DNA of 64,000 nt from CAZPNX01 sp964518765. GTDB taxonomy: Bacteria > Edwardsbacteria > AC1 > EtOH8. The stretch spans positions 1 to 64,000 of the forward strand of contig CAZFJC010000011.1 of assembly GCA_964518765.1 (NCBI GenBank), given 5' to 3'. This document shows, piece by piece, positions 32,899 to 39,773 of the stretch; within the stretch, counting starts at the first letter, position 1; each line of letters opens with the position of its first letter. A model generated the notes under the pieces. The model made no database searches. It saw only the letters and a list, made by a program, of their open reading frames with translations, and was not told the DNA's origin. Position numbers and translations under genes: made by a program.

Positions 32899-33288
32899 AT
32901 GGCCGAAGAGAAAAAGCAGGTACGCAAAAAAGAAAAGAAGATCGAGATCGCGGGCATCGCCCACATCCAATCGACCTTCAACAACACCATCGTTACCATC
33001 ACCGACAAGAACGGCAATGTCATCGCCTGGGCCTCGGCTGGCAAGGCCGGGTACAAGGGCTCCCGCAAGTCGACGCCGTTCGCCGCCCAGGTGGCGGCCG
33101 AGAGCTGCGCCAAGATAGCCTTGGGCCTGGGCATGCAGAAGGTGGAGGCTTGGGTCAAGGGACCTGGCTCGGGGCGGGAATCGGCCGTCCGTGCCCTACA
33201 GGCGGCCGGCCTGGATGTCACCGTCATCCGTGACGTCACTCCAGTGCCCCACAATGGCTGCCGGGCCCCTAAGAGGCGCCGGGTCTAA
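32899..33288 (+). CDS. rpsK: 30S ribosomal protein S11
   Basis: A 129-residue platform protein. GIAHIQSTFNNTIVTITDKN, SAGKAGYKGSRKSTPFAAQ and PHNGCRAPKRRRV are conserved. ATG 32899 follows AGGAGAGGACA and gives a Lys-rich N-terminus of normal length. Confidence 0.98.
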   Translation: MAEEKKQVRKKEKKIEIAGIAHIQSTFNNTIVTITDKNGNVIAWASAGKAGYKGSRKSTPFAAQVAAESCAKIALGLGMQKVEAWVKGPGSGRESAVRALQAAGLDVTVIRDVTPVPHNGCRAPKRRRV

Positions 33289-33344
33289 GCCGTTCACGCC
33301 CGCCGACGGGCATGCCAAGAAATCATTAGGAGGTTTCCAGATAG

Positions 33345-33974
33345 ATGGCCAGGTTCAAGGATTCTCGGTGCAAGCGCTGCCGCCGCGAGGGCATGAAGCT
33401 CTTCCTTAAAGGCGAGCGCTGCGTCACCGCCAAGTGCGCCTTCGAGCGGCGGGCCTATCCGCCGGGAGAGCACGGCAAGGAGAGGATGCCCAAGCCCACC
33501 GGCTACGCCATTCACCTGAGGGAGAAGCAGAAGGTCCGCAGCATTTACGGCATCCTGGAGCGTCAATTCCGCGGCTATTTCGAGAAGGCCTCGCGCATGA
33601 AAGGGGTGACCGGCGACAATTTGCTGGCCCTGCTGGAGCGTCGGCTGGACAACGTGGTCTACCGGCTGGGATTGGCTGCCTCCCGTTCGGCCGCCCGCCA
33701 GCTCATCGGGCACCGCCACTTCACGGTCAACGGCCGGATCGTCAACATTCCATCGTACCTGGTGCGCCCGGGCGACGAGATCAAGGTCAGGCCCAAGAGC
33801 CAGGAGATTGTGCCCATCAAGGAAACCTTGGAGAGGTCCAAGGGCGGCGAGCGACCGGGATGGCTGGAGCTGGACGCCGCTTCGCTCACCGGCCGGGTGG
33901 TTAGCATCCCCACCCGGGAGTCGATCAACCTGCCCATCAACGAGCAGTTAATCGTCGAGCTCTACTCCAAGTAG
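33345..33974 (+). CDS. rpsD: 30S ribosomal protein S4, zinc-binding form
   Basis: A 209-residue assembly initiator. The N-terminal C9-x2-C12...C26-x4-C31 set marks the zinc form. The S4 RNA-binding domain (LERRLDNVVYRLGLAASRSAA) and the RHFTVNGRIVNIPSYLVRPGD segment follow. AGGAGG precedes the ATG. Confidence 0.98.
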   Translation: MARFKDSRCKRCRREGMKLFLKGERCVTAKCAFERRAYPPGEHGKERMPKPTGYAIHLREKQKVRSIYGILERQFRGYFEKASRMKGVTGDNLLALLERRLDNVVYRLGLAASRSAARQLIGHRHFTVNGRIVNIPSYLVRPGDEIKVRPKSQEIVPIKETLERSKGGERPGWLELDAASLTGRVVSIPTRESINLPINEQLIVELYSK

Positions 33975-34064
33975 CCTATCCCCGCCAAAGGCGGACAGGG
34001 CCCGCCGACTCCGCTGCCGGATGGAGCGGGGGCAACCCAAAACCAAAAGGGGGGTTGTACGTCC

Positions 34065-35045
34065 ATGAGATGGAAGAGCCTTCAGATGCCCAAGGGCATC
34101 GCCATAGATGAGTCCACCCACAGCAGCACCTTCGGCCGCTTCATCGCCGAGCCCCTGGAGAGGGGCTATGGCTTAACCTTGGGCAACGCCCTTCGCCGGG
34201 TGCTGCTCTCCTCCATCCCCGGGGCGGCGGTGGTGGCCGTCAAGATCGAGGGCGTGTTGCACGAGTTCTCCACTATCCCCGGGGTGGTCGAGGACGTTAC
34301 CGAGATCGTCCTCAACCTCAAGCAGATGAGGCTGAGGCTGCACTCGGAGCATCCCAAGACCTTGTTCCTCAAGTCCCAGTCCAAGGGTGTGGTCACCGCG
34401 GCGGCTATCGAGGCCGACCCCGATGTGGAGATCATCAATCCGGAGCAGCACCTGGCCACCCTGTCCGAGGACGGAGTCCTCAAGCTGGAGCTTACGGTGG
34501 ATCACGGCCGGGGGTATGTGCCGGCCGAGGTCTTCCGCAAGTCCTATAATACCATAGGCCTTATCCCCCTGGATGCTTCCTTCTCCCCGGTGACCAAGGT
34601 CAACTTCCAGGTGGAGAACTGCCGGGTGGGGGAGAGGACCGACTACGACCGGTTGATACTGGAGATCAACACCGACGGCACCATGCGGCCCGACCTGGCC
34701 CTGTCCCACGCCGCCAAGCTGCTACAGGAGCACCTCAGCCTGTTCCTTAGCTTTGGGGACCGCGAGGAGGAAGGGCGGGAGGAGCATCTGGACACCGACG
34801 CCGTCAGAATGAGGGAGCTGCTGTCGAAGACGGTTGAGGAGCTGGAACTGTCGGTGCGCTCGGCCAACTGTCTTAGGGCCAATAACATCTTCACCCTGGC
34901 CGACCTGGTGCAGAAGACCGAGGCCGAGATGCTGAAATACCGCAATTTCGGTCGCAAGTCCCTGGCCGAGCTTAACGCCATCCTCAAGAACATGAACCTG
35001 ACCTTTGGCATGAAGATTGAAAACCTGACCGACCAGAAGAGATAA
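34065..35045 (+). CDS. rpoA: DNA-directed RNA polymerase subunit alpha
   Basis: A 326-residue assembly and promoter-contact subunit. The N-terminal domain has EPLERGYGLTLGNALRRVLL and HEFSTIPGVVEDV. The C-terminal domain (residues about 265-310) has LELSVRSANCLRANNI and FGRKSLAELNAIL. Both domains are complete. It lies between rpsD and rplQ. Confidence 0.99.
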   Translation: MRWKSLQMPKGIAIDESTHSSTFGRFIAEPLERGYGLTLGNALRRVLLSSIPGAAVVAVKIEGVLHEFSTIPGVVEDVTEIVLNLKQMRLRLHSEHPKTLFLKSQSKGVVTAAAIEADPDVEIINPEQHLATLSEDGVLKLELTVDHGRGYVPAEVFRKSYNTIGLIPLDASFSPVTKVNFQVENCRVGERTDYDRLILEINTDGTMRPDLALSHAAKLLQEHLSLFLSFGDREEEGREEHLDTDAVRMRELLSKTVEELELSVRSANCLRANNIFTLADLVQKTEAEMLKYRNFGRKSLAELNAILKNMNLTFGMKIENLTDQKR

Positions 35046-35055
35046 GGCCGAAAAG

Positions 35056-35583
35056 ATGCGACACCGAATGAAGAAGCTCAAGCTGGGGCGCTCCTCCTCG
35101 CCCCGGGCCGCCATGCTGGACAACATGGTGACCTCACTGTTCAAACACGAGCGCATTCGCACCACCGACAAAAAAGCCAAGGCAGCCAAAGCGCTGGCCG
35201 AACGGCTGTTGTCCTACGCCCGTGAGGGGAGCCTGGCCTCGCGCCGGCTGGCCTCTCGCACCATCCGGGACCCCCGAGTGCTGAAAAAGCTTTTCGACGA
35301 GCTGGGCCCCAGGATGAAGGACCGGCCCTCGGGCGCGGTCATCGTCACCAAGCTCTGGCCCCGGCACGGGGACGGGGCCATGTTGGCCATGATGGAGCTG
35401 CACGGTGCCAAGATCAAGGTTAAGGCCGTAAAGGGGGAGAAGGGCGAAAAGAAGCAGACCCCGGCCGAGAGGAAGCCCAAGGAGAAAGCGGAGAAAGCAC
35501 AGAAGAAGGAAAAGATGGCCGAGCCCAAGGCCAAAATGGAGGAGGGCAAAAAGGCCGCCAAAGAGGCGCTGGAGAAGAAATAG
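35056..35583 (+). CDS. rplQ: 50S ribosomal protein L17 with charged C-terminal tail
   Basis: The L17 body (MRHRMKKLKLGRSSSPRAAM, TDKKAKAAKALAERLL, PSGAVIVTKLWPRHGDGA) ends near residue 122. About 50 further residues are almost only Lys, Glu, Ala, Pro and Met, a likely disordered or helical charged tail that makes the protein 175 residues. It is the last gene of the alpha cluster and precedes a terminator. Confidence 0.97.
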   Translation: MRHRMKKLKLGRSSSPRAAMLDNMVTSLFKHERIRTTDKKAKAAKALAERLLSYAREGSLASRRLASRTIRDPRVLKKLFDELGPRMKDRPSGAVIVTKLWPRHGDGAMLAMMELHGAKIKVKAVKGEKGEKKQTPAERKPKEKAEKAQKKEKMAEPKAKMEEGKKAAKEALEKK

Positions 35584-35600
35584 CCTCCGGAGGAAATTCG

Positions 35601-35641
35601 ATAGCGTAAAGCTCGGCAGAGAGGGCTTTACGCTATTTTTT
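35601..35641 (+). terminator. Intrinsic terminator after rplQ
   Basis: ATAGCGTAAAGC (35601-35612) pairs perfectly with GCTTTACGCTAT (35625-35636), followed by a T-run to 35641. The next gene's ATG begins at 35642, directly after the T-run. Confidence 0.93.
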
Positions 35642-36769
35642 ATGAAGTCTATGCTCAGTCCGACAAGAGCCGTCATACTGCTGGCGTTTCTACTTATACC
35701 CGGCCAGGCCCTGGGTTCGCGGCCCGAGGTCAAGGGGCTTTGGGTAGTTCGCTACTCGCTCAACTCCCCCCGGAACGTCAGAAGGATAGCAGAGCAGGCC
35801 GGCCGTTCGGGGATCACCGACCTCTTCGTCCAGTTCTATGCCAAGGGCGAGGCCTACTATGAGTCGCGGGTGGCCCCCCAGGCGCCCTTCGTCACCAAAA
35901 GCTTCGATCCCCTCAAGCTGATGGTGGCCGAGTGCAAGCGGCGGGGCATCCGCCTGCACGCCTGGATCAACGTCTACTTCGTCTGGTCCTCGGACCAGAG
36001 GCCCCGCAACCCCGGGCACGCCTATTACAAAAGTTCGCGGTGGTTCGCCGGTGACGCCGGCGGCCGGAGCCTACGGGATTACTCTCAATTCGAGCTGACC
36101 AGGAACGGGCTGGAGGGGATCTACCTCTCTCCGGCCAGCACCGAGGTCAAGGCCTACATCCGATCCCTGGTGCAGGAGATCATCCTGCGCTACGACGTCG
36201 ACGGCATCCACCTGGACTATGTGCGCTATGGGCACATCGACTTCTCCTACGATCCCTCCAGCCGGCTGGGCTTCTACCAGGCCTACACCGTGGATCCGGT
36301 GCGCTTCTTCGACGGCGACCCCAAGCTGCGTCCCTACTGGGAGGCCTGGTATCTATGGCGGCTGCATCAAATAACCGAGCTGGTGGCCTGGCTGAAAACC
36401 GACATCGCCGCCGCCAGCCCCTGGGTAAGGCTCTCGGCCGCGGTCAAGCCCGATCCGGACGAGGCCCGGCTGGGCTTCGGCCAGGACTGGCCCACCTGGC
36501 TGGCCAACGGCTGGCTGGATTTCGCGGTGCTGATGGATTACTCCCCGGACGCCAAGACGGTGCTGCGCCTGGCCCAGAAAGCCTATAGATACAAGGGAAG
36601 GGGGAATATATACATAGGTTTGGGCGCCTGGCGCGACAGCCCGGAGGGGATAGTGGACAAGGCCAGGCAGCTCCGAAAGCTGGGCATGGGCGACATCGTG
36701 CTTTTCTCCTATGACGGCCTGATGGAGAGGAAGATAGACTTGGAGCGGTTGAGGCAGATGGGATTCTGA
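35642..36769 (+). CDS. Secreted glycosyl hydrolase-like 10 family protein
   Basis: A 375-residue protein with a signal peptide (residues about 1-25, ending QALGS) and the GHL10 (DUF187) pattern. EVKGLWVVRYSLNSP opens the barrel, RRGIRLHAWINVYFVW is the mid strand, DVDGIHLDYVRYG is the conserved acidic strand, and DFAVLMDYS follows. The family is thought to act on glycans at the cell envelope; the substrate is unknown. The ATG abuts the preceding terminator and has no ribosome-binding site, so the true start may be the ATG at 35651 or the gene may be read from a leaderless or read-through transcript. Confidence 0.85.
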   Translation: MKSMLSPTRAVILLAFLLIPGQALGSRPEVKGLWVVRYSLNSPRNVRRIAEQAGRSGITDLFVQFYAKGEAYYESRVAPQAPFVTKSFDPLKLMVAECKRRGIRLHAWINVYFVWSSDQRPRNPGHAYYKSSRWFAGDAGGRSLRDYSQFELTRNGLEGIYLSPASTEVKAYIRSLVQEIILRYDVDGIHLDYVRYGHIDFSYDPSSRLGFYQAYTVDPVRFFDGDPKLRPYWEAWYLWRLHQITELVAWLKTDIAAASPWVRLSAAVKPDPDEARLGFGQDWPTWLANGWLDFAVLMDYSPDAKTVLRLAQKAYRYKGRGNIYIGLGAWRDSPEGIVDKARQLRKLGMGDIVLFSYDGLMERKIDLERLRQMGF

Positions 36770-36926
36770 CTTTTACCTCGGAAACGCCATCGCTCCAAGC
36801 CGACATAAATAACTGGCGGGCGATGTCGTCGGTCATAAGCGCCGCGGTGCCGAAACCAACCACGAATCCGAAGTAACCTCATTTTAGAGGAGGAGCAGGG
36901 GCCAAGTTTTTGATCCATAAAATCCC

Positions 36927-36956
36927 TTGCATTGCCGCCGGCTTCGGGTGTATAGT
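36927..36956 (+). promoter_or_regulatory. Probable promoter of OmpA/MotB-like gene
   Basis: TTGCAT (36927-36932), an 18-bp spacer and TATAGT (36951-36956), about 30 nt upstream of the start codon. Each box departs from the consensus at one or two positions. Confidence 0.5.
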
Positions 36957-36985
36957 TAATAGGTAACCTTAAGAGGAGGGTGACG

Positions 36986-37687
36986 ATGAAGATGGCGATA
37001 ACCATCCTGGGGGCGCTGGTCGTGATACTGGCCGGGGCGACCTTTTTTTTCTATGCGGACGGCGCCAGGGCCAAAACGGAGCTAAAGAGGTCGCACGACG
37101 TCCAGACCGACCTGGCTTACAAGGTGGTTGACCTGGAGGCGCAGAAGGCGGCCGTCTCGGCCGAGCTGGAGTCCAAGCTGGCGGAGGCTTCCCAGCAGAA
37201 GGAGGAGGAGATCGCCAGGCTAAGGGAGACCTACGAACAGCTGGCGGCCGGCATGCGCGAGGAGATCGAGCAGGGACAGGTCAAGGTCACCCAGCTGGCC
37301 GACCGGCTTTCGGTGAGCATGGTGGAGAAGATCCTGTTCCCCTCGGGCCAAGCCGAAATCACCCCCAAGGGGCTCAAGGTGTTGGAGCGGGTAGGCGGGG
37401 TGCTGAAGAACACCAAGGGCAAGGTCATCCGGGTGGAGGGCCACACCGACAACGTTCCCATCAGCGGGGATTTGAGGAAGACCTATCCCACCAACTGGGA
37501 GCTGTCCACCGCCCGGGCCTGCAACGTGGTGCGCTTCCTGCAGGAGAAGAGCGGGATCGAGCCGGAGAGGCTGCAGGCGGTGGGGATGAGCGAGTACAAG
37601 CCGGTGGCCAGCAACCAGACCCCGGCCGGCCGGGCCCAGAACCGGAGGATAGAGATAGCGCTGATGCCCCAGGCGGGGGTGAAGTAG
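36986..37687 (+). CDS. OmpA/MotB-like peptidoglycan-binding protein
   Basis: A 233-residue protein with an N-terminal hydrophobic anchor (residues about 3-24), a coiled-coil stretch (residues about 30-105, rich in Glu, Ala, Lys and Gln), and a C-terminal OmpA-like domain with VEGHTDNVPI, WELSTARACNVVRFL and GRAQNRRIEIAL. The ATG at 36986 has GAGGAGGGTG upstream. Domain order resembles a MotB-type or envelope-tethering protein. No motA-like neighbour is present, so a flagellar role is not supported; envelope anchoring is more likely. Confidence 0.85.
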   Translation: MKMAITILGALVVILAGATFFFYADGARAKTELKRSHDVQTDLAYKVVDLEAQKAAVSAELESKLAEASQQKEEEIARLRETYEQLAAGMREEIEQGQVKVTQLADRLSVSMVEKILFPSGQAEITPKGLKVLERVGGVLKNTKGKVIRVEGHTDNVPISGDLRKTYPTNWELSTARACNVVRFLQEKSGIEPERLQAVGMSEYKPVASNQTPAGRAQNRRIEIALMPQAGVK

Positions 37688-37773
37688 GAGATCCCGCTTA
37701 GAAAGCCAGGGAAGCATTGATTATCGGGCGATAATCCTATATAAATATTCATTAAGAAACTCCCTAAAAAAGC

Positions 37774-38958
37774 ATGCGCGTCCTCCACATCGTGACCGCC
37801 TTCCCTCGAGGCGAAGGCGACGTCATCACCCCCTGGCTGGTGGAGATGCTCCGGGGGCTCAAGGGTAGGGGAATAGATGTCGAGGTGTTCACCTCATCAT
37901 ATAAAGGACTTGGTCGCCAAGTCCTTTATGACATCCCGGTCCACCGCTTCCGCTATTTCCCCCGGCGCTGGGAGAATCTGACCCACGAGGAGATGACGGT
38001 GGACCGCCTGGGGCGATCGCCGCGGTACAAGATCCTGCCCATCTTTTATCTGATGGCCGGCTCGCTAGCGGCCTGGAGGCTATGCCGGAAAAACCAGTAC
38101 GACGTGGTACACGTCCACTGGCCCTTGCCGCACGCTCTCTTCGGCTGGATCGCCCAGAAAGCCTGCGGGGCCAATCTGGTGACCACCTTCTACGGGGCCG
38201 AGGTGCGCTGGGCCAAGCACAGCCGTTTGCCCTTGCTTAGGAGCTTCCTGGCCTGGGCGGCCAAGGTTTCGGACAGGGTGACAGCCATATCGACCTATAC
38301 CAAGAACGAGGTAAGGAGCATCGCCGAAGTACCGGTCGAGGTCATCCCCTACACCATCGGATTCTCACAAAAGACAGAAGGCAAACGGCAGAAATCGGAA
38401 GGAGGCAGGAGGACGATACTAACCGTGGGACGGTTGGTGGAGCGGAAGGGCATCAGGTACCTAATCGACGCCATGCGGCTGCTGCCGGAGAAGCTGAAGG
38501 CGGAGCTGGTCGTCATCGGCGGTGGTCCGCTCCGTAAGGTGCTGGAGGACTATGCCAAGGTTCAGGGCGTGCAAAGGATGGTGAGGTTTGCGGGAAAGGT
38601 CAGCGAGGAGGAGTTATCCGCATATTACCGAAGCGCCTCTGTCTATGTTCAGCCGGCCATTGTAGATTCCAGAGGAGACACCGAGATGTTAGGCGTGGTA
38701 ATGCTGGAGGCCATGTACTACGGCGTGCCGGTAGTGGCCAGCCAGGTGGGGGGTATACCGGATGTGGTGCAGGAGGGCGAAACAGGATTACTCGTGCCGG
38801 AGAAAAACCCGAAAGCCTTGGCCTTGGCCATTGAGAAGCTGTTGAGCGACCGGAAAATGGCAGGTATGATGGCAGCCAAGGCAAAAAAACAAATTTGCGA
38901 TAACTTCTCATGGAATAATATATTAGACAATATTATTAAAGCGTACAATAAACTTTAA
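37774..38958 (+). CDS. Glycosyltransferase family 4-type protein
   Basis: A 394-residue GT-B-fold enzyme: MRVLHIVTAFPRGEGDVITPW at the N-terminus, YDVVHVHWPLP, TVGRLVERKGIRYLIDA at the start of the nucleotide-sugar domain, and the E-x7-E motif (E304 and E312 in EMLGVVMLE). It probably builds a surface or capsule polysaccharide; donor and acceptor are unknown. A perfect 13-bp inverted repeat lies inside the gene at 37901-37929. It has its own terminator. Confidence 0.88.
   Translation: MRVLHIVTAFPRGEGDVITPWLVEMLRGLKGRGIDVEVFTSSYKGLGRQVLYDIPVHRFRYFPRRWENLTHEEMTVDRLGRSPRYKILPIFYLMAGSLAAWRLCRKNQYDVVHVHWPLPHALFGWIAQKACGANLVTTFYGAEVRWAKHSRLPLLRSFLAWAAKVSDRVTAISTYTKNEVRSIAEVPVEVIPYTIGFSQKTEGKRQKSEGGRRTILTVGRLVERKGIRYLIDAMRLLPEKLKAELVVIGGGPLRKVLEDYAKVQGVQRMVRFAGKVSEEELSAYYRSASVYVQPAIVDSRGDTEMLGVVMLEAMYYGVPVVASQVGGIPDVVQEGETGLLVPEKNPKALALAIEKLLSDRKMAGMMAAKAKKQICDNFSWNNILDNIIKAYNKL
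37901..37929. repeat. Perfect 13-bp inverted repeat inside glycosyltransferase gene
   Basis: ATAAAGGACTTGG (37901-37913), TCG, then CCAAGTCCTTTAT (37917-37929). It encodes the in-frame peptide YKGLGRQVLYD, so the protein is not disrupted. A perfect short-loop palindrome of this size within a gene is unexpected. Confidence 0.85.
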
Positions 38959-38983
38959 GCATTAATTATAACCCAAAGAAATC

Positions 38984-39012
38984 AAAGGCGATGCCGTACG
39001 GCGTCGCCTTTT
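38984..39012 (+). terminator. Intrinsic terminator after glycosyltransferase gene
   Basis: AAAGGCGATGCCG and CGGCGTCGCCTTT pair, one G-T aside, across a very short centre and are followed by TTTT. It isolates the envelope genes from nrdR. Confidence 0.75.
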
Positions 39013-39094
39013 AACGCTTTGTAGTATAATAAGTTATATGCATGCGGGATGCCAAAAAAATTTAAAAAAATTATAGCAAAGGGCCATTTTTCAC

Positions 39095-39123
39095 TTGACA
39101 TTGGGCCACATATAGTGGATAAT
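39095..39123 (+). promoter_or_regulatory. Promoter of nrdR
   Basis: A perfect TTGACA (39095-39100), a 17-bp spacer and GATAAT (39118-39123). The expected start near 39130 is about 26 nt upstream of the nrdR ATG. The spacer contains the NrdR-box-like palindrome. Confidence 0.85.
39105..39120. promoter_or_regulatory. Probable NrdR box in nrdR promoter
   Basis: GCCACATATAGTGGAT is palindromic (CCAC-ATATA-GTGG) and fits the NrdR-box pattern ACAC-x-ATATAT-x-GTGT loosely. It lies between the -35 and -10 boxes, where a bound repressor would block polymerase. NrdR usually uses two boxes; a clear second one was not found. Confidence 0.6.
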
Positions 39124-39155
39124 TAGCGCCCTTCCACCAAATAAAGGATATTTCT

Positions 39156-39620
39156 ATGAAATGTCCTTCCTGCGGCAGCTCAAAGGACAAGGTGATAGAT
39201 TCCAGGTCGGGACGCGACGGCAAGAGCATACGGCGGCGCCGCCAGTGCCTTGCCTGTCATGGACGGTATACCACTTATGAGTACATCGAGTCGCCGCTGA
39301 TGATCGTCAAAAAGGACGGGCGTCGCGAGGCCTTCGACCGCCAGAAGATCCTCTCCGGGATCCGCAAGGCGTGCGAGAAGCGTCCCATCAGCACCGATCA
39401 GATGGAGCGCCTGGTGGGCGCCATCGAGAACGAGGTGCAGTCGGGAGGCCAGAGCGAGGTCAGGGCCGAGCAGGTGGGGGAGATGGTGATGAAGGCCCTG
39501 CAGGAGCTGGACGGGGTGGCCTACGTCCGCTTCGCCTCGGTCTACCGGTCCTTCCGCGAGGTGTCCGACTTCGCCGAGGCCGCCAAGAGCTACACGGAAA
39601 AAAGGCAACGCAAGAGCTAA
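39156..39620 (+). CDS. nrdR: Transcriptional repressor NrdR
   Basis: A 154-residue regulator of ribonucleotide reductase genes. The N-terminal zinc ribbon has MKCPSCGSSKDKVIDSR and QCLACHGRYTTYEYIE; the ATP-cone follows (VKKDGRREAFDRQKIL to GVAYVRFASVYRSF). The length is normal. It has its own promoter with a probable NrdR box and stands directly upstream of nrdD. Confidence 0.97.
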   Translation: MKCPSCGSSKDKVIDSRSGRDGKSIRRRRQCLACHGRYTTYEYIESPLMIVKKDGRREAFDRQKILSGIRKACEKRPISTDQMERLVGAIENEVQSGGQSEVRAEQVGEMVMKALQELDGVAYVRFASVYRSFREVSDFAEAAKSYTEKRQRKS

Positions 39621-39770
39621 ATCCGAAATTCGAATCTCGAAACACGAAACAACATAAAACGAATATCAGATTTCCGATTCGGCGATTGAGTATTCGGTAT
39701 TGTTTCGGATTTTCGTTTTTCGGATTTCGAATTTATTTTTGGTAATAAACCAAAGCTTTAAATAAAAGAC
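39621..39770. repeat. AT-rich imperfect palindrome between nrdR and nrdD
   Basis: The left arm words AATCCGAAATTCGAATCTCGAAA and the right arm words TTTTCGGATTTCGAATT oppose each other imperfectly. Composition is far more AT-rich than the flanking genes. The left arm begins GCTAAATC, as does the repeat at 42944. No promoter for nrdD could be assigned with confidence. Confidence 0.55.
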
Positions 39771-39773
39771 GAG

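Noticed and set aside
36770..36979. Possible small gene between the GH-like 10 gene and the OmpA-like gene
   Set aside because: Only short frames without family resemblance or a start signal; the stretch holds the promoter at 36927.
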